From positions 2,728,001 to 2,792,000 of the forward strand of contig NZ_QGEH01000001.1 of NCBI RefSeq assembly GCF_003258515.1: 64,000 bases of DNA. Direction: 5' to 3'. Under the pieces are notes generated by a model. The model was not told the origin of the DNA and ran no database searches. It was given only the letters and a program-made list of their open reading frames with translations. The position numbers and the translations under genes were made by a program. Shown piece by piece: positions 19,569 through 30,957 of this stretch. Positions within the stretch are counted from its first letter, which is position 1. Every line of letters starts with the position of its first letter. This DNA is from Marinobacter bohaiensis. GTDB lineage: Bacteria > Pseudomonadota > Gammaproteobacteria > Pseudomonadales > Oleiphilaceae.

Positions 19569-19894
19569 GACTCTTCCTTCTGATTCTTATCGCGATATCA
19601 GCCCCTGGAAACCTGCTTAATCGGGATTTCTGCCTGCAACAGTCGGCACCGTAAAGATCGCTGGCACGAAAGGCAATCCCCTGATTTCGCCTTTCTGCAC
19701 CCAACGAACAAACAACGCGGCACGCCGCCTGAGTGTCGGCCATCGATCTCCCGAATACAGGAAACGGATCGTTACCGGAGAGAGCCAACCAGCAAAGCGA
19801 ACCCTCCCCTTGCCAGTAGTTTAGCCAAACCCAAAAAAAAGACAAAAAAAACGGGCTGTTACAGCCCGTTTTTTTATTTCAGCGCTTCTGCCAA
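19569..19894. other. ihfB-rpsA intergenic region
   Basis: 326 bp of non-coding sequence on the ihfB side of rpsA. It contains the rpsA terminator (19844-19875) and should contain the ihfB promoter. A minus-strand open frame here starting MSFFWVWLNY has no recognisable family and overlaps the ihfB start, so I treat it as chance. Confidence 0.5.
19844..19875 (-). terminator. intrinsic terminator of rpsA
   Basis: Perfect palindrome acgggctgt/acagcccgt at 19851-19869, flanked by A7-8 on the left and T7 on the right, so it can act on both strands. It starts 19 bp beyond the rpsA stop. Confidence 0.93.
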
Positions 19895-21586
19895 TTATTC
19901 TTTGTTGGCATTCTGCTGCTGCATCTGCTCTTTGATCAGGTCACCGATGGTGGTGGCACCTGAGGTTTCGGCAGACTTCTCGCGAACGCTCTGCAGCGCC
20001 GCTTTGTCGTCTTCAACATCCTTGGACTTCACGGACAGGTTGATGACGCGGTTCTTGCGGTCGATGCTGATGATCTTCGCTTCGACTTCGTCGCCTTCAT
20101 TCAGGACGTTACGCGCGTCTTCAACGCGGTCACGGCTGATTTCAGAGGCTTTCAGGACCGCTTCAACTTCGTCGTTCAGGGAGACAGTGGCCGACTTGGC
20201 GTCGATGGCCGTAACCGTGCCCTTGACGATGGAGCCCTTGTCGTTCAGCTGTACAAACTCGGCGAACGGATCGCTTTCCAGCTGCTTGATGCCCAGGGAA
20301 ATGCGCTCACGCTCCGGATCAACAGACAGGATAACGGTTTCGACTTCGTCGCCCTTCTTGTACTGGCGAACGGCTTCTTCACCGGCTTCGTTCCAGCTGA
20401 TGTCGGACAGGTGAACCAGACCGTCAATGCCGCCGTCCAGACCGATGAAGATACCAAAGTCCGTGATGGACTTGATCTTACCGGTGATGCGGTCACCCTT
20501 GTTGAAGTTGCTGGAGAAGTCTTCCCACGGGTTGGACATGCACTGCTTGATGCCCAGGGAAATACGACGACGCTCTTCGTCGATGTCCAGAATCATCACT
20601 TCAACTTCGTCACCCACCTGAACAACCTTGGACGGGTGGATGTTCTTGTTGGTCCAGTCCATTTCGGACACGTGCACCAGACCTTCAACGCCTTCTTCCA
20701 GCTCAGCAAAGCAGCCGTAGTCGGTCAGGTTGGTCACGCGCGCGTTGACCTTGGAACCTTCCGGGTAGCGACCCTTGATATCAACCCAGGGATCTTCACC
20801 CAGTTGCTTCAGACCCAGGGATACGCGGTTACGCTCACGGTCAAACTTGAGCACCTTGACGTTGATCTCGTCACCCACGTTGACGATCTCGCTCGGATGC
20901 TTGATGCGCTTCCACGCCATGTCGGTGATGTGCAGCAGGCCATCGACACCGCCCAGATCCACGAACGCACCGTAGTCGGTCAGGTTCTTGACGATACCCT
21001 TGATTTCCAGACCTTCGGTCAGGGTTTCCAGCAGGGCTTCGCGCTCGGCGCTGTTCTCAGCTTCCAGAACGGCACGACGGGAAACGACCACGTTGTTGCG
21101 CTTCTGGTCCAGCTTGATGACCTTGAACTCAAGCTCTTTGTTTTCCAGGTGAGTCGTGTCGCGAACCGGACGCACATCAACCAGGGAGCCCGGCAGGAAG
21201 GCACGGATACCGCTCAGGTCGACTGTAAAGCCGCCTTTAACCTTGCCATTGATCACACCTTTAACGACTTCTTCCGCCTCGAAGCTCTTCTCGAGCACTT
21301 TCCAGGCTTCAGCGCGCTTGGCCTTCTCACGGGACAGACGGGTTGCACCGAAACCGTCTTCTACCGCGTCGAGAGCCACATCGACAACGTCACCAATCTG
21401 GATTTCCAGTTCGCCCTTGTCGTTCAGGAACTGGCTGGCAGGAATCGCGCCTTCCGACTTGAGGCCCGCGTTAACGGTGACCCAGTCGTTGTCGATGTCA
21501 ACCACGGTTCCCTGGACAATGGAACCCGGTTGCATGTCAATTTCTTTCAGGCTTTCTTCAAAAAGATCCGCAAAGCTCTCGCTCAT
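19895..21586 (-). CDS. rpsA: 30S ribosomal protein S1
   Basis: A 563-residue RNA-binding protein that unwinds mRNA at the 30S platform. Six S1 (OB-fold) repeats can be read: two N-terminal ones ([33 protein letters not shown]) that bind the ribosome, then four RNA-binding ones beginning around [53 protein letters not shown] and [15 protein letters not shown]. The start [16 protein letters not shown] is canonical, with AGGA upstream. It lies 131 bp downstream of cmk. Confidence 0.98.
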   Translation of the reverse strand: MSESFADLFEESLKEIDMQPGSIVQGTVVDIDNDWVTVNAGLKSEGAIPASQFLNDKGELEIQIGDVVDVALDAVEDGFGATRLSREKAKRAEAWKVLEKSFEAEEVVKGVINGKVKGGFTVDLSGIRAFLPGSLVDVRPVRDTTHLENKELEFKVIKLDQKRNNVVVSRRAVLEAENSAEREALLETLTEGLEIKGIVKNLTDYGAFVDLGGVDGLLHITDMAWKRIKHPSEIVNVGDEINVKVLKFDRERNRVSLGLKQLGEDPWVDIKGRYPEGSKVNARVTNLTDYGCFAELEEGVEGLVHVSEMDWTNKNIHPSKVVQVGDEVEVMILDIDEERRRISLGIKQCMSNPWEDFSSNFNKGDRITGKIKSITDFGIFIGLDGGIDGLVHLSDISWNEAGEEAVRQYKKGDEVETVILSVDPERERISLGIKQLESDPFAEFVQLNDKGSIVKGTVTAIDAKSATVSLNDEVEAVLKASEISRDRVEDARNVLNEGDEVEAKIISIDRKNRVINLSVKSKDVEDDKAALQSVREKSAETSGATTIGDLIKEQMQQQNANKE

Positions 21587-21717
21587 TATGTGTCCTATGT
21601 GATCAACGCAAGTGTTCTCCGTGCTACCAGCAACACGGTCTGTTCAAAGTGGCCAAAAACCTGCCAAAGGCTGGCGAACTACACAGATTTTCAGCTTCCA
21701 ACGACAAAAGGGTGCGG

Positions 21718-22392
21718 TCAGGCCTGACCACTTGCGGCCATTACCTTTTCCAGCACCTCTTGTATGCTTAATCCCGTCGAGTCAATGACTTGCGCATCTT
21801 CTGCGGGTTTAAGCGGAGCACTGGCCCGGTTCATATCCCGGTCATCCCGTGCCCGTATCTCCTCTAAAAGGTCGTCAATACTAACACCGACACCCGCTTC
21901 CAGCAACTGCTGATAGCGTCGTTCAGCGCGTTCCTCGGCGCTTGCGGTCAGGAAGATCTTGACCGGAGCGTCGGGGAAAATCACCGTGCCCATGTCGCGG
22001 CCATCGGCCACTAATCCGGGCGCCTTGCGAAAATCCCGCTGACGCTGCAGAAGCGCATCGCGCACGGGCTGCAACACCGCGACCCGGGAAGCGTTCTCGC
22101 CACAGGTCTCGGTGCGGATCGCCGCGGTCACGTCATCTCCATCGAGCAACACCCGCGCCGGCTCGCCGGGCGGAGTGGGCTCGAAAGCCACATCCAGGGA
22201 GCCAGCCACTCGGACCAGCCCCTCGACATCCTCATAGTTTACACCGTGACGCTCCGCCGCGAGTGCTGTCAAGCGATACAGAGCACCACTATCCAGCAGG
22301 TGGTAACCCAGTTTACGAGCCAGCATCTGGGTGATCGTGCCCTTGCCGGAACCGCTGGGCCCGTCGATCGTGATAACCGGGATCGACGTCAT
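21718..22392 (-). CDS. cmk: cytidylate kinase
   Basis: Phosphorylates CMP and dCMP. It has 224 residues from the ATG at 22392. The P-loop GPSGSGKGT is at 11-19, RLTALA and [12 protein letters not shown] are the nucleotide-monophosphate binding parts, and RDDRDMNR is the CMP-specific lid region. The start overlaps the aroA stop (ATGA), showing translational coupling. Confidence 0.97.
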   Translation of the reverse strand: MTSIPVITIDGPSGSGKGTITQMLARKLGYHLLDSGALYRLTALAAERHGVNYEDVEGLVRVAGSLDVAFEPTPPGEPARVLLDGDDVTAAIRTETCGENASRVAVLQPVRDALLQRQRDFRKAPGLVADGRDMGTVIFPDAPVKIFLTASAEERAERRYQQLLEAGVGVSIDDLLEEIRARDDRDMNRASAPLKPAEDAQVIDSTGLSIQEVLEKVMAASGQA

Positions 22393-24635
22393 GACGCCTC
22401 CACCTTCAACTGGATGCCGACACCCTGCGCCAGCTCTACGAAATTCGGGAACGAGGTCGCCACATTGGCGCAATCGGTAATGGTGATCTCCCCTTCCGCC
22501 CGCAGCGAGGCGACGGCAAAAGCCATGGCGATGCGGTGATCACCGTGACTGTTGACGGTGCCGGCCCGCATGGGCTGGCCACCGCGAATCTCGATACCGT
22601 CCGGAGTGACCCTGCTCGCCACGCCCAGTTCGGCGAGGCCGTCCGCCATGACCTGAATGCGGTCGCTCTCCTTGACGCGCAGCTCCTCGGCGCCGGTCAG
22701 GACCGTTTCGCCTTCGGCACAAACCGCGGCGATAAACAGTACCGGGAACTCGTCGATGGCCAGCGGGACCTGATCTTCAGGAATCCGGATGCCTTTCAGT
22801 GGCGCGTAACGCACCCGCAAGTCGGCGACCGGTTCACCACCGACTTCGCGCTCGTTTTCCAGCTGGATGTCGGCGCCCATCTGCCTGAGGATATTGATCA
22901 CGCCAACCCGGGTGGGATTAATGCCCACGTGACGCAGGGTCAGGTCGGCACCGGGCGTGATGGACGCCGCCACCAGGAAAAACGCCGCCGAGGAGATATC
23001 CGCCGGCACGTCGATGTGTCCGCCAGTCAACTGGCCACCACTGCTCACCTTCGCCGTGGCTCCTTCGCGGGTCACCGGATAGCCGAAGCCCTGCAGCATG
23101 CGCTCGGTGTGATCGCGGGTCGGCGCCGGCTCGGTGACCGCGGTTTCGCCCTCGGCATAGAGCCCCGCCAGCAACAGGCAGGATTTCACCTGGGCGCTGG
23201 CCATGGGCATGTTGTAGGTAATTCCGTGCAGCGCCTGACCGCCCTTGATCGTCAGTGGCGGACGCCCGCCTTCGGCGGTGTCGATAACCGCACCCATCTC
23301 ACGCAGCGGATCGGCGACCCGGTTCATGGGGCGCTTGGTCAGGCTCTCGTCGCCGGTCAGTTGGGTATCGAATGCCTGGCCGGCGAGCAGCCCGGCGAAC
23401 AGGCGCATGGCGGTGCCAGAGTTGCCCAGGTAGAGCGATCCACGCGGGGCCTGCAGCCCGTGCAGGCCGACACCGTGGATGCGTACGTGCCCCTGGTCCG
23501 GACCCTCGATGGTCACCCCCATGTCGCGGAACGCCTGCAGGGTGGCGAGACTGTCCTCACCTTCGAGGAAGCCGTCCACTTCGGTAATACCGTCCGCCAA
23601 CGCGCCCAGCATAATGGAGCGGTGGGACATGGATTTGTCGCCGGCTACCCGGATATCGCCCCGGACGCTACCGCCGGGCTGGAGTTTGAACGTTACCTGT
23701 TTCTGGCTCATGGTCGTTACGTACGCCTGTCCTGAGAGCATTTTGGAGAAGTGGTCGCGGGCCGCCTTGGCGCGACTGAAAACCCGGAGTAACTGCTTGC
23801 CGTCACCCTGTTCGATCGCACTCCGCAGCGATTCGAGATCGGCCGAGAAATGATCGATGACTTTAAGAACCGCCTCCCGGTTCGAAAGAAAGATGTCATG
23901 CCACATGACCGGGTCGCTCGCAGCAATGCGGGTAAAGTCCCGGAAGCCACCCGCTGCATAGCGGAATATCTCGAGATTATCGTCTTCCCCGGCCAGGGTA
24001 TCCACCAGGGAGAAAGCGATAAGATGCGGCAGATGGCTGGTCGCCGCCAGCACTTCGTCGTGACGCTCAACCGGCATGGTCAGCACGGTCGCACCGCAGG
24101 CCGACCAGAGGCCGCTCAGTCGTTCGACCGCAGAGGCATCGCTGTGTTCGTCCGGCGTCAGGATCACCTTGTGCGCGGCAAACAGGTCGGGATTCGCAGC
24201 CGTGATGCCGCTTTTCTCGGAGCCGGCAATGGGATGGCCGGGAATGACCCAACTGGGCCAGCTGCCGAAAACCTCGCGCACGGCCTGGACGAAGCTGCTC
24301 TTGGTGCTGCCGACGTCGGTCAGCACAACGCCCTCGGCCAGGTGATCACGGATCTCTTCCAGTACGCTGCCCACGGCGCGCACGGGAACGGCGACCACCA
24401 CCAGATCGGCGCCCTTGACGGCCTCCGCCGCCGTGGGTGACCCGCGATCAATAACGCCCAGTTCCACTCCGGTTTTCAGGTCGTCGAGCCGCTGATCGGC
24501 GCCGACCACTTCGGCCACCAGCCCCTGCTCGCGCGCCGCCCTGGCCAGGGAGCCGCCAATCAGCCCCAGCCCAATGACGGCCATGCGCCGGAACAGCGGC
24601 GCAGCACGTGAGGCCGGAGTCGTCGGGTCAGCCAT
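22389..24635 (-). CDS. bifunctional prephenate dehydrogenase / EPSP synthase (TyrA-AroA fusion)
   Basis: A 748-residue fusion of two aromatic-pathway enzymes. Residues 1-305 are a TyrA-type NAD-dependent dehydrogenase: Rossmann [10 protein letters not shown] (20-29), [14 protein letters not shown] and [11 protein letters not shown]. Residues 309-748 are 3-phosphoshikimate 1-carboxyvinyltransferase: [16 protein letters not shown] (332-347), [30 protein letters not shown] and RVKESDR. The frame is continuous, with no stop or shift at the junction. The same fusion is annotated in Pseudomonas relatives. The start overlaps the end of hisC by 8 bp, and the stop overlaps cmk by 4 bp. Confidence 0.96.
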   Translation of the reverse strand: MADPTTPASRAAPLFRRMAVIGLGLIGGSLARAAREQGLVAEVVGADQRLDDLKTGVELGVIDRGSPTAAEAVKGADLVVVAVPVRAVGSVLEEIRDHLAEGVVLTDVGSTKSSFVQAVREVFGSWPSWVIPGHPIAGSEKSGITAANPDLFAAHKVILTPDEHSDASAVERLSGLWSACGATVLTMPVERHDEVLAATSHLPHLIAFSLVDTLAGEDDNLEIFRYAAGGFRDFTRIAASDPVMWHDIFLSNREAVLKVIDHFSADLESLRSAIEQGDGKQLLRVFSRAKAARDHFSKMLSGQAYVTTMSQKQVTFKLQPGGSVRGDIRVAGDKSMSHRSIMLGALADGITEVDGFLEGEDSLATLQAFRDMGVTIEGPDQGHVRIHGVGLHGLQAPRGSLYLGNSGTAMRLFAGLLAGQAFDTQLTGDESLTKRPMNRVADPLREMGAVIDTAEGGRPPLTIKGGQALHGITYNMPMASAQVKSCLLLAGLYAEGETAVTEPAPTRDHTERMLQGFGYPVTREGATAKVSSGGQLTGGHIDVPADISSAAFFLVAASITPGADLTLRHVGINPTRVGVINILRQMGADIQLENEREVGGEPVADLRVRYAPLKGIRIPEDQVPLAIDEFPVLFIAAVCAEGETVLTGAEELRVKESDRIQVMADGLAELGVASRVTPDGIEIRGGQPMRAGTVNSHGDHRIAMAFAVASLRAEGEITITDCANVATSFPNFVELAQGVGIQLKVEAS

Positions 24636-25752
24636 CGGCGGACTCCAGCACCTGTTTCAGGGCGTCCAGACAACGGGCATTCTCATCCGCCAGACCGACG
24701 GAAATCCGCAGGTGGTTGGGCATGCCATAGCCACCGATCGGGCGCACGATCACGCCATGACGCAGCAGCCCCTGGAACACGGACTCGGCGTCACGCCCCA
24801 CATCCACGGCGATGAAGTTGCCGCTGGACGGGATGTATGCCAGCCCCAGTTTTTCGAATCCCTCTGCCAACTGACGCAGCCCGGCCCGGTTCACCTCACG
24901 TGAACGCTGCAGGTAATCGTCGTCGTCCAACACCGCGGTGGCGGCGGACAGGGCCACCGTATCCACATTGAACGCCTGGCGCACGCGGTTGATGACATCG
25001 GCAATGTCCGCCGAGGACACCGCATACCCCACCCGCAGCGCCGCCAGCCCCCAGGCCTTGGAGAAAGTGCGCGCAACGACCAGGTTGGGATGGCGCGGCA
25101 GCATGGAAACGCCGTCGGGGAACTCATCCCCTTCAAAGTACTCGCCGTAGGCCTCATCCAGAACCACGACGACATGTTCCGGCACCCGGTCCAGGAAGGA
25201 TTCAATCGCCGCCTGCCCCAGCGCCGTGCCGGTGGGGTTGTTGGGGTTGGCAACGAACACGATCCGCGTCCTGTCGGTGATCGCCGCCGCCATGGCGTCC
25301 AGGTCGTGCCCCCAGTTTCGGGCGGGCACGCTGATGCCTGTGGCACCCACCGCCTGGGTGGAAATCGGGTAAACCGCAAACGCGTACTGGGAGAACACCA
25401 CTTCGTCGCCGGGACCGGCAAAGGCGCGAATCACCAGCTCCAGCACATCGTTGGAGCCGTTGCCGAGCGTCAGTTGGTCGGTCGACACGGACAGGCGTTC
25501 GGCCAGCTTCTGCTTGAGAATAAAGCCGTTGCCGTCGGGATACAGGCACATGTCATCGAGCGCGGCCTTCGCCGCCGCCAGGGCCTTGGCACTAGGGCCC
25601 AGCGGATTCTCGTTACTGGCCAGCTTGATGATCTCGGACGGCGCCAGCCCCAACTCCCGGGCCACTTCCTCGATCGGCTTGCCCGGCTGGTAGGGGCTCA
25701 GGGCCCGCACGCCGGGAACGGCCAGGGATTTGAAATCGATCGACATGCTCAC
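24628..25752 (-). CDS. hisC: histidinol-phosphate/aromatic aminotransferase (HisC-like)
   Basis: A PLP aminotransferase of the HisC family, 374 residues. Landmarks are LASNENPLGPS (44-54), YPDGNG (71-76), NGSNDVLELV, ANPNNPTGT (168-176), VLDEAY, the PLP lysine in TFSKAWGLAALRVG (Lys232) and RISVGL near the end. Its place between pheA and tyrA-aroA suggests a role as an aromatic aminotransferase as well as, or instead of, histidinol-phosphate aminotransferase; this is the HisHb/HisC2 type described for pseudomonad supraoperons. Confidence 0.93.
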   Translation of the reverse strand: MSMSIDFKSLAVPGVRALSPYQPGKPIEEVARELGLAPSEIIKLASNENPLGPSAKALAAAKAALDDMCLYPDGNGFILKQKLAERLSVSTDQLTLGNGSNDVLELVIRAFAGPGDEVVFSQYAFAVYPISTQAVGATGISVPARNWGHDLDAMAAAITDRTRIVFVANPNNPTGTALGQAAIESFLDRVPEHVVVVLDEAYGEYFEGDEFPDGVSMLPRHPNLVVARTFSKAWGLAALRVGYAVSSADIADVINRVRQAFNVDTVALSAATAVLDDDDYLQRSREVNRAGLRQLAEGFEKLGLAYIPSSGNFIAVDVGRDAESVFQGLLRHGVIVRPIGGYGMPNHLRISVGLADENARCLDALKQVLESADG

Positions 25753-25813
25753 TCCTGCTCTAACTTTTTACCACTCAGGCAGCCACCACGGACCGCCCGT
25801 CACCGGATCACCC

Positions 25814-26911
25814 CTAAAGCACGCCGATGGGGTAAGACCCCAGACGCTTGAGTTCCACTGCGCCGGCATCGATTTCCCGCAGCACCGCCTGCACCCGCGG
25901 ATCGTCGGCGTGCGCCTCGAAATCGATGTAGAACACGTACGCCCAGGTGCCGCTCGGGGACGGCCGGGTTTCAATCCGAGTCAGACTCAGGCCGTGACGG
26001 TGGAACGGTTCCAGCAGCTCGTACAGGGCGCCCGGTTTGTTACGCATGGACACCAGGATGGAGGATTTGTCCTGGCCGCTGGGGCCGACTTCTTCCCGCC
26101 CGATGATCAGGAAGCGGGTCGTGTTGTCCGGACGATCCTCAATGGTGCCCGCCAGTTTGCGTAACCCGTACAGCTCAGCCGCCATATCGCCGGCAATCGC
26201 CGCCGTTCCGGGCTCTTCGGCCGCCCGCCGCGCCGCTTCCGCGTTGCTGCTAACGGCCACGCGCTCAACGCCGCTCCAGTGAGCGTCCAGCCACTGGCGG
26301 CACTGGGCAAAGGATTGCTGGTGCGAGTAGATGCGGGTGATGGCGCCATCGTCTGTTTCCGCGCCGGTCAGCAGGTGATGATGGATACGGAGCTGCACCT
26401 CGCCGCAGATCTTGAGCGGCGACGCCATGAACATATCCAGGGTGTGGTTGATCATGCCCTCGGTGGAATTCTCCACCGGCACCACACCGTAATGAGCCTC
26501 GCCGGATTCCACTTCGCGGAAGACGTCGTCGATCGCCGGCAGCGGCACGCTGACCACGGAATGCCCGAAATGCTTGAGCGCCGCTGCCTGGGTGAAGGTG
26601 CCTTCGGGGCCGAGAAACGCGATGTGCATGGGCTTTTCCAGCCCCAAACAGGCTGACATGATCTCGCGGAACAGTCGTGCCATCTCTTCGCCCGGCAGCG
26701 GTCCCGGATTGTCTTCCTTGATCCGGCGCAGGATCTGCGCTTCGCGCTCGGGTCGATAGAAGAAAACGTCCTCGTCCGGACGCGCCGCCGTTTTCACGTG
26801 GGCGACTTCCTGGGCGCACTCGGCGCGGGCGCTGATCAGCGCCATGATCTGCTTGTCGATGCTGTCGATGCGCTCGCGCAGCTCCGCCAGCCGGGTCTGT
26901 TCATCACTCAT
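25814..26911 (-). CDS. pheA: P-protein: chorismate mutase / prephenate dehydratase
   Basis: Converts chorismate through prephenate to phenylpyruvate. Residues 1-90 form an AroQ-type chorismate mutase (LRERIDSIDKQIMALISARAECAQEVAHVK). Residues 94-270 are the dehydratase (IAFLGPEGTFTQAAA, VPVENSTEGMI, TRFLIIG). Residues 275-355 form an ACT regulatory domain. The usual phenylalanine-binding ESRP motif reads ETRP here (LTRIETRPS), a conservative change. Only 2 bp separate it from the serC stop. Confidence 0.97.
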   Translation of the reverse strand: MSDEQTRLAELRERIDSIDKQIMALISARAECAQEVAHVKTAARPDEDVFFYRPEREAQILRRIKEDNPGPLPGEEMARLFREIMSACLGLEKPMHIAFLGPEGTFTQAAALKHFGHSVVSVPLPAIDDVFREVESGEAHYGVVPVENSTEGMINHTLDMFMASPLKICGEVQLRIHHHLLTGAETDDGAITRIYSHQQSFAQCRQWLDAHWSGVERVAVSSNAEAARRAAEEPGTAAIAGDMAAELYGLRKLAGTIEDRPDNTTRFLIIGREEVGPSGQDKSSILVSMRNKPGALYELLEPFHRHGLSLTRIETRPSPSGTWAYVFYIDFEAHADDPRVQAVLREIDAGAVELKRLGSYPIGVL

Positions 26912-26913
26912 AA

Positions 26914-27996
26914 TCAGCCCCGCTCCTTCTCGAACGCCGTCATGTAGTCGATCAGCGCGTCAACGCCCGCTTCGGGCATGGCGTTGTAGATGGATGCCCG
27001 CATGCCGCCCACGCTGCGATGCCCCTTGAGGTTCAGCAGGGAGCGCGCCTCGGCGCCTTTGAGGAACTCGGCGTTGAGCCCATCGTCCGCCAGAGTGAAC
27101 GGCACGTTCATCCAGGATCGGAAGCGCGGCTCGATCGGGTTGGCGTAGAAGTCGCTGGCGTCGATGAAATCGTACAGCTTGCGAGCCTTGCGCTGATTGA
27201 TTTCGCCTATGGCGGCCACACCGCCCTGGGCCTTGAGCCATTTGAACACCAGCCCCGCCAGGTACCAGGAATAGGTCGCCGGCGTGTTGTACATGGAGCC
27301 GTTGTCAGCGATGGTCTTGTAATCCAGCATGGTCGGCGTACCGGGACGGGCATGCCCCAGCAGGTCCTTGCGGATAATCACCACCACCAGACCGGACGGT
27401 CCGATGTTTTTCTGGGCGCCGGCATAGATCAGGCCGAACTTCGAGATATCCACCGGCCGCGACAGCATGGTAGAGGACATATCCGCCACCAGCGGCACGC
27501 CGCCGGACTCGGGGACGAAGTCATACTCCAGCCCACCGATGGTTTCGTTTGGCGTGTAATGCAGATAGGCGGCGTCCGGGCGGGTCTGCCACTCGGCCTG
27601 ATCGGGAATCGTCGTAAACCCCTGCGCTTCGCTGGAAGCCGCCACGTTGACATCGGCAAAGCGCCGGGCTTCGGCGATGGCCTTCTTCGACCAGATGCCG
27701 GTGTTGACGTAGTCGGCGCTCGACTTCTCGCCCAACAGATTGAGCGGCACGGTGGCGAACTGACTGCTGGCGCCGCCCTGCATGAACAGCACCGCGTAGT
27801 CGTCGGGCACGCCCGCCAGTTCCCGGAGATCCTGCTCGGCGGTCTCGGCAATCGCGACGAACTCGTCGCTGCGGTGACTCATTTCCATCACCGACATGCC
27901 GGTCCCCTGCCAATCCAGCATTTCCTCCCGGGCCTGCCGGAGGACCTCTTCCGGCAAGGTCGCCGGGCCCGCACAGAAGTTATACGCTCTGCTCAT
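26914..27996 (-). CDS. serC: phosphoserine aminotransferase
   Basis: A PLP enzyme for serine (and pyridoxine) biosynthesis, 360 residues, normal length. It shows YNFCAGPATLP at the N-terminus, HRSDEF, GGASSQFA (74-81), YTPNETIGG, ADMSST and the PLP lysine in YAGAQKNIGPSGL (Lys196), ending with EGGMRAS-type sequence read here as VGGMRASIYN. It is the second gene of the supraoperon, 39 bp after gyrA. Confidence 0.98.
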   Translation of the reverse strand: MSRAYNFCAGPATLPEEVLRQAREEMLDWQGTGMSVMEMSHRSDEFVAIAETAEQDLRELAGVPDDYAVLFMQGGASSQFATVPLNLLGEKSSADYVNTGIWSKKAIAEARRFADVNVAASSEAQGFTTIPDQAEWQTRPDAAYLHYTPNETIGGLEYDFVPESGGVPLVADMSSTMLSRPVDISKFGLIYAGAQKNIGPSGLVVVIIRKDLLGHARPGTPTMLDYKTIADNGSMYNTPATYSWYLAGLVFKWLKAQGGVAAIGEINQRKARKLYDFIDASDFYANPIEPRFRSWMNVPFTLADDGLNAEFLKGAEARSLLNLKGHRSVGGMRASIYNAMPEAGVDALIDYMTAFEKERG

Positions 27997-28035
27997 TACC
28001 GCCTGCTCTCTCCTCGTTACTGGGAATGCGGACCG

Positions 28036-30657
28036 TCAGTCCGCATCGCCTCCGGTTTCCGGCGCGTCGGTCGCGCCTTCTTCCGCGGCGCCTTCATCGC
28101 CCTCACCCTCTTCGCCTTCATCGTCGCTTTCGGCGATGCGCTGAACCGCCACCAGGCGCTCGTCTTCCTGAGCCAGACGGATCAGGCGTACACCCTGGGT
28201 GTTCCGGCTCAGCAGGGAAACCTCACCGGTGCTGGAGCGCACCAGGGTGCCCTTGTCGGAGATCAGCATCATCTCATCGCCTTCGAACACCTGGGTCGCC
28301 GACACCAGGTTACCGTTACGCTCGGAACACTGCATGGCGATGACGCCCTGGCTGCCACGACTGTAGGCCGGGAATTCTTCCAGCTGGGTGCGCTTGCCAT
28401 AGCCGTTTTCACTGGCGGTCAGGATCATGCCGTCTTCTTCCGGAATGATCAGAGACACCACGCGGTGGCCATCAGGCATCTTGATACCACGCACACCGCG
28501 CGCAGTCCGACCCATCGCGCGCACCTGCTCTTCCTGGAAGCGCACAGCCTTGCCGGCGGAGGAGAACAGCATGACCTCGGACTCGCCGGCGGTAATGGCC
28601 GCGCCGATCAGGGTGTCGCCCTCGTCCAGGGACAGGGCAATCAGGCCACTGCTGCGCGGGCGCGAGAAATTCGGCAGCGGGGTCTTCTTGACCACACCGG
28701 CGGAGGTGGCCATCAGCACGTAATGGTCTTCCGGATAATCGCGCACCGGCAGGAAGGTGGTGACACGCTCATCCTCATCCAGCGGCAGAATGTTGACCAT
28801 CGGCCGGCCCCGCGCCCCACGGCTGGCCTGGGGAATCTCGAACACCCGCAGCCAGTACACCTTACCCTTGTTGGTGAAGCACAGGATGGTGTCGTGGGAG
28901 TTGGCGACCAGCAGCTTCTCGATGAAATCCTCTTCCTTCATCGCGGTCGAGGAGCGGCCACGGCCACCACGGCGCTGGGCCTGGTAGGCCTCCACCGGCT
29001 GGGTCTTGGCGTAACCGTTGTGGGAGATGGTCACCACCAGGTCTTCCTCGTCGATCAGATCGGCGATGGTCAGGTCGCGGCGGGAGCTGGTGATCTCGGT
29101 GCGGCGCTCGTCGCCGAACTCGGACACGATGGCTTCCAGCTCTTCCTGAATGACTTCCATCAGGCGCGCCGGCTCGCTGAGGATGTGGATCAGCTCGGCG
29201 ATCTTGTCGAGGATTTCCTTGTATTCGTTCTGCAGCTTCTCGGTTTCCAGACCGGTCAGGCGGTGCAGGCGCAGGTCCAGAATGGCCTGGGCCTGCTCCG
29301 GCGACAGGTGGTAGATCCCGTCGCGCATGCCGAAGATCTCCGGCAGATCGTCCGGACGACAGGCGTCCTGACCGGCGCGTTCGAGCATGTCGGACACCTG
29401 CCCCGGCTGCCAGCCTTTGGCCAGCAGCTTTTCCTTGGCTTCCGCCGCGGACGGGGACTGCTTGATCAGCTCGATGACTTCGTCGATGTTGGCCAGTGCA
29501 ACCGTGAGACCTTCCAGGATGTGGCCGCGCTCACGGGCCTTGCGCAGTTCGTAGATGGTCCGGCGGGTAACCACTTCGCGCCGGTGACGGACAAACGCTT
29601 CCAGGATCTGCTTCAGGTTGAGGATCTTCGGCTCGCCGTTGATCAGGGCCACCATGTTGATGCCGAACACGGTTTCCATCTGGGTGTGGGCAAATAGGTT
29701 GTTGACCACCACCTCGGCGTTCTCGCCCCGGCGCAGCTCGATCACCACGCGGATGCCTTCCTTGTTGGACTCGTCGCGCAGCTCGGAGATGCCTTCGACG
29801 CGCTTCTCCTTGACCAGCTCGGCGATCTTCTCGATCAGGCGGGCCTTGTTAAGCTGGTACGGCAGCTGGGTGATGATGATAGCCTCGCGGCCGGTCTTCT
29901 TGTCGATCACCTCGATCTCGTGACGGGCACGGATATAGATGCGACCGCGACCGGTGCGGTAGGCCTCGATGATGCCGGCACGGCCGTTGATGATGCCTTC
30001 GGTCGGGAAATCCGGCCCCGGGATGTATTCCATCAGCTCATCGATGGTGATATCCGGGTTATCCATCAGCGCCAGGCAGCCGCTGACCACTTCTTTCAGG
30101 TTGTGCGGCGGAATGTTGGTCGCCATGCCTACGGCAATGCCGGAGGAACCGTTGACCAACAGGTTGGGCACACGGGTCGGCAGGACGTCGGGAATCTGCT
30201 CGGTGCCGTCGTAGTTGGGTACGAAGTCGACGGTTTCCTTGTCCAGATCCGCCAGCAGCGAGTGCGCAATCTTCTCCATGCGGATTTCGGTGTAACGCAT
30301 GGCCGCCGCGTTATCACCGTCGATGGAGCCAAAGTTACCCTGGCCGTCTACCAGCGGGTAGCGCATGGAAAACGGCTGAGCCATCCGCACGATGGTGTCG
30401 TAAACCGCGGAATCGCCATGCGGGTGGTATTTACCGATGACGTCACCCACCACACGGGCGGATTTCTTGTAGGCCTTGTTCCAGTCGTTGTTCAGCTCCG
30501 ACATCGCGAACAGGACACGACGGTGAACCGGCTTGAGGCCGTCGCGGACATCGGGCAGGGCCCGCCCGACGATCACGCTCATGGCGTAATCGAGATAGGA
30601 CTGTTTCAGCTCGTCTTCAATATTTACGGGCAGGATCTCTTTGGCTAATTCACCCAT
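28036..30657 (-). CDS. gyrA: DNA gyrase subunit A
   Basis: Catalytic subunit of gyrase, 873 residues from the ATG at 30657 (AAGGA upstream). The N-terminus is [20 protein letters not shown]. The quinolone-determining region [11 protein letters not shown] carries Ser83 and Asp87 in E. coli numbering, and the active-site Tyr122 lies in [10 protein letters not shown]. The C-terminal beta-pinwheel contains repeated GRxxxGV-like segments and the GyrA box QRRGGRGRS. The tail is very acidic ([15 protein letters not shown]). An upstream in-frame start at 30729 is not supported by homology. Confidence 0.98.
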   Translation of the reverse strand: MGELAKEILPVNIEDELKQSYLDYAMSVIVGRALPDVRDGLKPVHRRVLFAMSELNNDWNKAYKKSARVVGDVIGKYHPHGDSAVYDTIVRMAQPFSMRYPLVDGQGNFGSIDGDNAAAMRYTEIRMEKIAHSLLADLDKETVDFVPNYDGTEQIPDVLPTRVPNLLVNGSSGIAVGMATNIPPHNLKEVVSGCLALMDNPDITIDELMEYIPGPDFPTEGIINGRAGIIEAYRTGRGRIYIRARHEIEVIDKKTGREAIIITQLPYQLNKARLIEKIAELVKEKRVEGISELRDESNKEGIRVVIELRRGENAEVVVNNLFAHTQMETVFGINMVALINGEPKILNLKQILEAFVRHRREVVTRRTIYELRKARERGHILEGLTVALANIDEVIELIKQSPSAAEAKEKLLAKGWQPGQVSDMLERAGQDACRPDDLPEIFGMRDGIYHLSPEQAQAILDLRLHRLTGLETEKLQNEYKEILDKIAELIHILSEPARLMEVIQEELEAIVSEFGDERRTEITSSRRDLTIADLIDEEDLVVTISHNGYAKTQPVEAYQAQRRGGRGRSSTAMKEEDFIEKLLVANSHDTILCFTNKGKVYWLRVFEIPQASRGARGRPMVNILPLDEDERVTTFLPVRDYPEDHYVLMATSAGVVKKTPLPNFSRPRSSGLIALSLDEGDTLIGAAITAGESEVMLFSSAGKAVRFQEEQVRAMGRTARGVRGIKMPDGHRVVSLIIPEEDGMILTASENGYGKRTQLEEFPAYSRGSQGVIAMQCSERNGNLVSATQVFEGDEMMLISDKGTLVRSSTGEVSLLSRNTQGVRLIRLAQEDERLVAVQRIAESDDEGEEGEGDEGAAEEGATDAPETGGDAD

Positions 30658-30957
30658 CGAGAAGGATTCCTTTGCGTTTGCTGGAAGTCGTCCTTGCGGG
30701 AATCGGCATTGGCTCCGCTTCCCGGACACTGGCTTTCCGGACTGGCTTCTTCGGCCACCGGAAACGACCTTGCCGGACGCTGCTTTATTCGCCGGGGAAA
30801 CATGGCCCCTCTCGCACGTGAGAGGCTCCCCAGGGCGGATTTATAAGCCGTCGATGATACCACAATCGAGGCCCCGGGGTGACATCGAAATGCCGTCTAA
30901 ATGAAGGAAGGAAGTCAGCTTTCCGGAGGTCGGGCGACCTCCGGATCAAACCCGCGT
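30658..30957. other. purU-gyrA intergenic region with purU 3' hairpin
   Basis: 300 bp without a gene. It should contain the gyrA supraoperon promoter, though I see no convincing -35/-10 pair. Near its right end is a perfect 10-bp inverted repeat, tccggaggtc/gacctccgga (30922-30945), 13 bp beyond the purU stop and without a T-run. That repeat is a possible Rho-independent or processing hairpin for purU. Confidence 0.45.

Noticed and set aside
19555-19845. Minus-strand open frame between ihfB and rpsA (about 96 codons)
   Set aside because: No recognisable family, it overlaps the ihfB start, and it runs up to the rpsA terminator; best seen as non-coding leader sequence.
28036-30657. Quinolone-resistance mutations in gyrA
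   Set aside because: Ser83 and Asp87 are the wild-type residues, so the sequence gives no sign of target-site resistance.
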